Source: an uncultured Albidovulum sp. (GTDB lineage Bacteria; Pseudomonadota; Alphaproteobacteria; Rhodobacterales; Rhodobacteraceae). Taken from it: a stretch of DNA of 64,000 nucleotides. The DNA lies in NCBI GenBank assembly GCA_913064775.1, contig CAJYAD010000019.1, positions 1 to 64,000 on the forward strand, written 5' to 3'. A model generated the notes under the pieces. The model was not told the DNA's origin. It did no database searches and saw only the letters and a list, made by a program, of their open reading frames with translations. How positions within the stretch are numbered: position 1 is the stretch's first letter; every line of letters begins with the position of its first letter. Position numbers and translations under genes: made by a program. Of the stretch, positions 59,646 to 64,000 are shown piece after piece.

Positions 59646-60227
59646 TTAGCGCAGCCCGTCCAGCCCCTTCACATCGGCCACGGCCAGACCGCCCATGCGG
59701 TCATGCACCCGCCCACCCCGCGCCATGGCGAGCGCGAACAGGATCTCGCCCGCGCGGGGACCGTCGGGCAGGCCCACCTCCATCGCGTCGAAATGGCTGC
59801 GCACATAGGCCGCGTTGATATGGCCCAGCGGCACGTCAAGCCGCGCCCCCATGCCCGCCACCTTCATCGCCGAGGGCACGATCGCCCGGCTTTCGCCCAG
59901 CCGCTCGCGCATCGCGTATCCGCCCGGCACATGCCAAAGCGCCCCGTGCTCGATCTCGCCGGCCTCCCCCACGATCGCGCCCTTGCCGTAGCTGTCGATC
60001 CCGTCGCGCCCGCCCATCGCGGCGATCAGCCGGTCGGTCATCATCAGGCCCAGCGGCTTCAGCACCTCCATCGCGGCTTGCAAATCAGGCTCATACCGGC
60101 CGGCGAAAGGGTTATGCACCACGGCCAGAATGGCGCCGCGCTGACGGGGCGTGGTGACCTCCGGCCCGCCCTCATGATGGATTTCCTCCAGGAATATCAT
60201 GGTTTTGCGAAGGGTGAATTCAGTCAT
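59646..60227 (-). CDS. Amino acid synthesis family protein (DUF1185)
   Basis: 193-aa protein beginning MTEFTLRKTMIFLEEIHHEG and containing LAVVHNPFAGRYEPDLQAAM and GKGAIVGEAGEIEHGALWHV. I recognise it as the DUF1185/'AA_synth' family. Despite the name, no reaction is established. It overlaps the UPF0280 gene by 8 bp, placing it last in an operon with a UPF0280 protein, a 6-hydroxynicotinate reductase-like enzyme and a molybdenum hydroxylase. A role in degrading an N-heterocycle is an inference from that context. Confidence 0.78.
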   Translation of the reverse strand: MTEFTLRKTMIFLEEIHHEGGPEVTTPRQRGAILAVVHNPFAGRYEPDLQAAMEVLKPLGLMMTDRLIAAMGGRDGIDSYGKGAIVGEAGEIEHGALWHVPGGYAMRERLGESRAIVPSAMKVAGMGARLDVPLGHINAAYVRSHFDAMEVGLPDGPRAGEILFALAMARGGRVHDRMGGLAVADVKGLDGLR

Positions 60228-61053
60228 CCAGAAGCTCCGGTTCAGGGGCCAGCGCCGCGCCGGTGGTACGCGTGAGGCCGTTGAGCGACAAAAGCGCGGC
60301 GCCGATCAGTCCGCGCGCATGATAGGCTTGGGCCGCAGCAAGGCCGCGGTCGAGCGCCCGGGCGCTCTCATCCGGCAAGAGCGGACCGACATCGACCGTC
60401 ACCAGCCGCGCGCCGAGGTCACTGTCGGGCGCCAGCGTGCGCGCCGGCTGGCGGCTGATCGCGGGGTGGCCGGGCAGGTCGACGGCATTGGCGATCATCG
60501 TCGCCGCGGCATCGGCCTCGGCCGCCGTTCGGGCAATCACGGTGACTGCGTCGGCAATGCCCAGCGAATGGCTGCGCCCGCGCCAGCCCGAGGTCGCAAG
60601 GCCCCGGTAGGGCTGATCGGCGCCCAGGCGCAGCCCGGCGGGGGCGCCGGCGATGGCGACCGCAAGCTGCGTACCCGGCGTCAGGTGAAAGGCGATATCG
60701 CCGCCGTTGTTCACATGCGCCTTGGTCAGGCCCGGCGCCCGCGCCATCGCCGCCAGCACCGCATCCGCCACCGCCCCCGCGACCGCCGCCATCGGGGAGA
60801 TGAATAGTGGCGCATAGGGTGCGACCGCCGCCGCCATCGCCCGGGCGATCGGGCCTTCCGGGCTTTGCGGCGCTGGGGCGCGCAGCAGCGGCAATTCCGC
60901 GACCAGCTCTTCCAGAAGCCCGGAAAACCGTTCGACGGCAAAGGCATATGCGGCCTTCCTCGCCTGCGTATCGGCCCAGAGGATCAGGTCGATCGGCCCG
61001 TGGTGAAGATGCAGCCGCGCCCCGTCGGGCAGATATGCCACCTGCACGCCCAT
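60220..61053 (-). CDS. UPF0280 family protein (ApbE-like fold)
   Basis: 277-aa member of UPF0280. Signatures are PYAPLFISPMAAVAGAVADA, HVNNGGDIAFHL and ATSGWRGRSHSLGIADAVTV. They resemble the ApbE flavin transferase fold (GGD and TSG motifs), though flavin transfer is unproven. It overlaps the start of the DUF1185 gene and touches the stop of the upstream reductase gene (TGATG). Possible roles include cofactor attachment or ring-product handling for the neighbouring redox enzymes. Confidence 0.82.
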   Translation of the reverse strand: MGVQVAYLPDGARLHLHHGPIDLILWADTQARKAAYAFAVERFSGLLEELVAELPLLRAPAPQSPEGPIARAMAAAVAPYAPLFISPMAAVAGAVADAVLAAMARAPGLTKAHVNNGGDIAFHLTPGTQLAVAIAGAPAGLRLGADQPYRGLATSGWRGRSHSLGIADAVTVIARTAAEADAAATMIANAVDLPGHPAISRQPARTLAPDSDLGARLVTVDVGPLLPDESARALDRGLAAAQAYHARGLIGAALLSLNGLTRTTGAALAPEPELLDD

Positions 61054-62543
61054 CAGCGCGGGGGCCCCAGCGCGCGCCAGTCTGCGCCGTATTCGCCGCC
61101 CTCTTCCAGCACCGCACGCAGGCTGCGGATCGCCCCCTCATGCCCGCCCAACGCGACATATTCCGCGCGGCTGAGGGTAAATTCTAGCGGCGCGACGATG
61201 GCCGGCGTGGGCACATAGCCAAAGGCGTTTTCCGGCATCGTCAGCACATCGACAAGAAAGGTGATGCCGCCCCCGGGCCAGACCCAGGCCGGCGCGCCGC
61301 CGCAGGTCACCTGCGCGCGGCCCGACTGCACCGCGCGGGTCAGCCGCACCGGATTGCGCGTGGCGCCAGAGCGCAGACTGCCCCCCGCGCCGCCGGTAAA
61401 CATCACCGTGCACAGCGCCGGTTCGCAATTCTCGGCAATGAGGTCGACCGAAGGCACCAGCGCCCCGGGCAGCGGCTGCGGCACCGGGTTCAGATCCGCG
61501 TCCAGCACGTAATAGGCCGCATGTTCGCCGGTGGTCGACACCATCAGCAGCGACAGCCCCGGCCGCGCCCCCTTCTTCGCATTCCACGCCCCCAGGATCG
61601 TCAGCGGATCGTCGATATCAGTGCCGCCCCAGCCCAGACCCGGCGCCGCCACCTGAAAATAGCGCCCGGGGGTCGAGCGGCGGCCCTTGATCTTGATCCC
61701 CGTGTCGGGCCAGCCCAGCACCTTGCCCGCCTGATGTTCGCTGACGACGCCGGTGATGTGGTCGTCGACCACCACCACCTCATCCACCAGCCCCTGCCAT
61801 TGCGCCGCGAACATCCCGATGGTGGCCGAGCCGCAGCCGACCCGCATCCGTTCCTCGCGGCTGCCATCGACAATCGGCGCCCGCCCCGCCTGCACGACGA
61901 CCGAGGCGCCGGCATCGATGCTCAGTTCCACCGCCTCGCGGTTGCACAGCTTCATCAGCATGTCGCACGTCATCCGCCCCTCGGCCTTCGAGCCGCCGGT
62001 CAGGTGATCCACCCCGCCCAGCGACAGCATCTGAGAGCCATATTCCGAGGTCGTCACCAGCCCCACGGCCTCGCCATCCGCACGCACCACCGCGCCCTCG
62101 TCGCCAAGGTGCCGGTCGGTGTCGATCTTCACCCTGACGCCGCAATAGGAATAGATCGCCTCGGTCACCACGGTCACGACATCGACGCCCTCGATCTCGC
62201 GGCTGACGATGAAGGGGGCGGGCTTGTAATCGGGATAGGTCGTGCCCGCGCCAACGGCGCTGACGAAAAGATCGGCATCTGACAGCGTGCCGTCCCAATC
62301 GGCCTTCAGGAAGGGGCGGATCTCGGCCCCGGCCTCCAGCCGCCGGTCAAGCACGGTGGCCGGATCGCAGCGGACGATGCGGCCGCGCTCATTGGCGTAG
62401 CGGTCGCAGGCGCCGGCGCGGCCCTCGGCGATGTAGCACATCACCGGGCAGGCGTCGCAGCGGATCTTTTCGGCGCGCAGGCGCTCGCCCGGCGGTGTGC
62501 CGCCCGAAGTGTCGGCGCGGCTGTCGTGGCTGGGGTCAGTCAT
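61053..62543 (-). CDS. 6-hydroxynicotinate reductase-like Fe-S enzyme
   Basis: 496-aa protein annotated in relatives as 6-hydroxynicotinate reductase, which reduces 6-hydroxynicotinate to 1,4,5,6-tetrahydro-6-oxonicotinate. An N-terminal Cys cluster RCDACPVMCYIAEGRAGACD (C29, C32, C36, C46) suits a 4Fe-4S centre. Later Gly-rich blocks (GGVDHLTGGSKAEGRMTCD, MFTGGAGGSLRSGATRNPV) are family-conserved. I prefer ATG 62543 to an upstream TTG because no RBS supports the latter. The molybdenum hydroxylase upstream on the strand would provide the hydroxylated substrate. Confidence 0.72.
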   Translation of the reverse strand: MTDPSHDSRADTSGGTPPGERLRAEKIRCDACPVMCYIAEGRAGACDRYANERGRIVRCDPATVLDRRLEAGAEIRPFLKADWDGTLSDADLFVSAVGAGTTYPDYKPAPFIVSREIEGVDVVTVVTEAIYSYCGVRVKIDTDRHLGDEGAVVRADGEAVGLVTTSEYGSQMLSLGGVDHLTGGSKAEGRMTCDMLMKLCNREAVELSIDAGASVVVQAGRAPIVDGSREERMRVGCGSATIGMFAAQWQGLVDEVVVVDDHITGVVSEHQAGKVLGWPDTGIKIKGRRSTPGRYFQVAAPGLGWGGTDIDDPLTILGAWNAKKGARPGLSLLMVSTTGEHAAYYVLDADLNPVPQPLPGALVPSVDLIAENCEPALCTVMFTGGAGGSLRSGATRNPVRLTRAVQSGRAQVTCGGAPAWVWPGGGITFLVDVLTMPENAFGYVPTPAIVAPLEFTLSRAEYVALGGHEGAIRSLRAVLEEGGEYGADWRALGPPR

Positions 62544-62618
62544 CGGCCCGCACCTCTGGCGCGGCGTAGAACTTCCTTCCAAGGAAGCCGCAAAACGCTT
62601 CGAAGAGTTTTGCCGCCC

Positions 62619-64000
62619 TCATCGCCCGGACTCCCGGATCGCGGCGCGCACCCGGTGCGGCAGCGCCGGGATATGGGTGATCCGCGCGCCGCTCGCATCG
62701 CGGATCGCGTTCAGAATCGCCGGCGCCGTCGGGATCAGCACATGTTCGCCCAACCCCTTGGCGCCCAGCGGGCCTTCGGGGTCGGGCACCTCGATCAGGA
62801 TGGCCTCCACCTCCGGCATGTCGCCGGTGGTGGGGATCAGGTAGTCGTGCAGGTTCTCGGTGCGGCCCGGAATATATTCCTCCATCAGCGCCATCCCGAG
62901 GCCCTGCGCGATGCCGCCCTCGATCTGGCCCAGCGCCAGCAGCGGGTTCACCACCCGGCCCAGATCATGCGCCGCGGTGATCCGCACCACCCGCACCATG
63001 CCCAGCGCGAGATCCACCTCAACCTCGGCCAGATGCGCGCCGTAGCCATAGACGGCGTAGGGCACGCCTTGCCCGTTCTCGTCCAGCGGCTGCGTCGGCG
63101 GATCGTAGGTTTCCTCGGCCATCAGCACATAGCCATGGCCCGCCTCGGGCAGATCGGCCAGCGCGATCTCGGCCCGGCCCTGGGCATCCGTCACCACCAC
63201 CTTGCCGGCGGCAAGGCTGATCCGCGCGTCGCCGGCCCGGTTGGTGCGCTCCAGGATCCGGGCCCGCAGCGCCCGGCCCGCCAGCAGCGCCGCCTTCCCC
63301 GTCACCACCGTCTGGCGCGAGGCCGAGGTCTTGCCGCAATCCGGCGTCAGCGCGGTATCCGGCCCGATCAGCGCGATCTCGTCGACCGCGACGCCCAGCG
63401 CATCGGCGAAGATCTGGGCGATCACCGTGTTCGACCCCTGGCCGATGTCGGTCGCGCCCTGATGCAGCCACAGCCGCCCGTCGCGCGAGATCCCCGCCCG
63501 CACGGTAGAGGGGTTGGGCAACGCGGTATTTCCGCAGCCATACCAGCAGCTTGCAACCCCGATGCCGCGTTTCACACCCGTATGCGCGGCATTGAACGCC
63601 GCCACCTCGGCCTGCGCCGCCTTCCAGCGGGGGCGCAGCGCATCCAGACAGGCACCGATCCCCACGCCGCGCATCACCTGCCCGCAGACCGAAGCCTCGC
63701 CCTCGGCCAGCGCGTTCAGGCGCCGAAAGGCCAGCCGGTCCATCCCCAGCATCGCGGCCAGATCGTCATAGGCCACCTCCTGCGCCACCGCCGCCTGCGG
63801 CACGCCAAAGCCCCGGAACGCCCCCGCGATCGGCCCGTTGGTATGTATCGCCACCGCCTCGGCCCGGTAATTGGGGGTGCGGTAGGGGCCCGAAGCATGC
63901 ACCGGCACCCGGTTCGCCACCGTCGGCCCCCAACTGGCATAGGCGCCGGTGTTGAAGCTGCCCTCAAATTCCATCCCGCAGATGCGCCCGGCCGCATCCA
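62619..64000 (-). CDS. Xanthine-dehydrogenase-family molybdopterin subunit (5' end beyond the window)
   Basis: At least 460 C-terminal residues; the frame stays open to the window edge, so the N-terminus is missing only because of the cut. Family motifs are AFRGFGVPQAAVAQEV (Mo-pterin loop), HQGATDIGQGSNTVIAQIFA (conserved Gln), and the active-site Glu motif GAKGLGEHVLIPTAPAIL. These define molybdenum hydroxylases such as xanthine, nicotinate or isoquinoline dehydrogenase. The next gene is a 6-hydroxynicotinate reductase-like enzyme, so nicotinate or a similar N-heterocycle is a plausible substrate. Purine is possible too, given the window's other purine genes. Confidence 0.85.
   Translation of the reverse strand, partial: DAAGRICGMEFEGSFNTGAYASWGPTVANRVPVHASGPYRTPNYRAEAVAIHTNGPIAGAFRGFGVPQAAVAQEVAYDDLAAMLGMDRLAFRRLNALAEGEASVCGQVMRGVGIGACLDALRPRWKAAQAEVAAFNAAHTGVKRGIGVASCWYGCGNTALPNPSTVRAGISRDGRLWLHQGATDIGQGSNTVIAQIFADALGVAVDEIALIGPDTALTPDCGKTSASRQTVVTGKAALLAGRALRARILERTNRAGDARISLAAGKVVVTDAQGRAEIALADLPEAGHGYVLMAEETYDPPTQPLDENGQGVPYAVYGYGAHLAEVEVDLALGMVRVVRITAAHDLGRVVNPLLALGQIEGGIAQGLGMALMEEYIPGRTENLHDYLIPTTGDMPEVEAILIEVPDPEGPLGAKGLGEHVLIPTAPAILNAIRDASGARITHIPALPHRVRAAIRESGR

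Overview
The window looks like a chromosomal segment from an alphaproteobacterium of the Rhodobacteraceae/Rhodobacterales type. The evidence is high GC content, a dnaG-rpoD pair, a crotonyl-CoA carboxylase/reductase (ccr) gene near an ethylmalonyl-CoA mutase (ecm) gene, a stand-alone DUF1127 protein, clustered GANTC sites, and dispersed intergenic elements built around ATACTCCGGGG. I saw no insertion sequence, prophage, CRISPR array, rRNA or tRNA. The first ~160 bases are an almost pure purine/G tract that looks like contig-end sequencing noise rather than genome.

Layout. 0.2-6.3 kb: information processing and housekeeping (rpoD, dnaG, nfu, tsaB, rimI). 6.5-12 kb: a purine-nucleoside uptake operon (BMP-type binding protein, ATPase, two permeases) ending in purine nucleoside phosphorylase, with a RutR-like operator upstream. 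12-13.8 kb: a TSUP sulfite-exporter-like protein and a TIGR02186-type partner. 13.8-24.9 kb: scattered housekeeping (SDR, RAM-domain protein, pirin, purC, uridine kinase-like, a DoeA/EutD-like M24 hydrolase, dtd), a TetR-HlyD-ABC export operon, and guanine deaminase. 25-34 kb: mgtE, 5-formyl-THF cyclo-ligase, acyP, then the ethylmalonyl-CoA pathway genes ecm and ccr flanking an acyltransferase, and a RecD-like helicase. 34-40.3 kb: BI-1 family protein, DUF1127/LysR divergent pair, quinone-oxidoreductase-like protein, PraR-like XRE regulator, hisN-like phosphatase, 8-oxoguanine deaminase-like protein.

40.3-55.3 kb is the most distinctive region. It is a complete sulfur-oxidising heterodisulfide reductase-like (sHdr) island with its dedicated lipoate-assembly genes. 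On the minus strand are a histone-deacetylase-like hydrolase, lipS2, lipT, lipS1 and slpl(AB). Divergently, on the plus strand, are a class-I glutamine amidotransferase-like protein that has lost its catalytic Cys, a DsrE-like protein, sHdrC1-B1-A-H-C2-B2, an unknown 159-aa Cys-rich protein, lbpA, a DsrE3-like protein and tusA, closed by a strong terminator. Read together, TusA/DsrE carriers would deliver sulfane sulfur, the sHdr complex would oxidise it towards sulfite, and LbpA carrying lipoate made by sLpl(AB)/LipS1/LipS2/LipT would be the cofactor protein. The divergent promoter contains one exact ATTC-N8-GAAT site, the pattern I recall for persulfide-sensing ArsR-type repressors such as SqrR. 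The deacetylase-like gene, the pseudo-amidotransferase and the 159-aa protein are the candidates for undescribed parts of this system.

55.3-64 kb: tag and a YciI-like protein, a TetR regulator with a perfect palindromic operator, an amidase, a quinone oxidoreductase, and the end of an N-heterocycle (6-hydroxynicotinate reductase/molybdenum hydroxylase) cluster that runs off the window. All functional assignments rest on motif recognition from memory. No database search was run.
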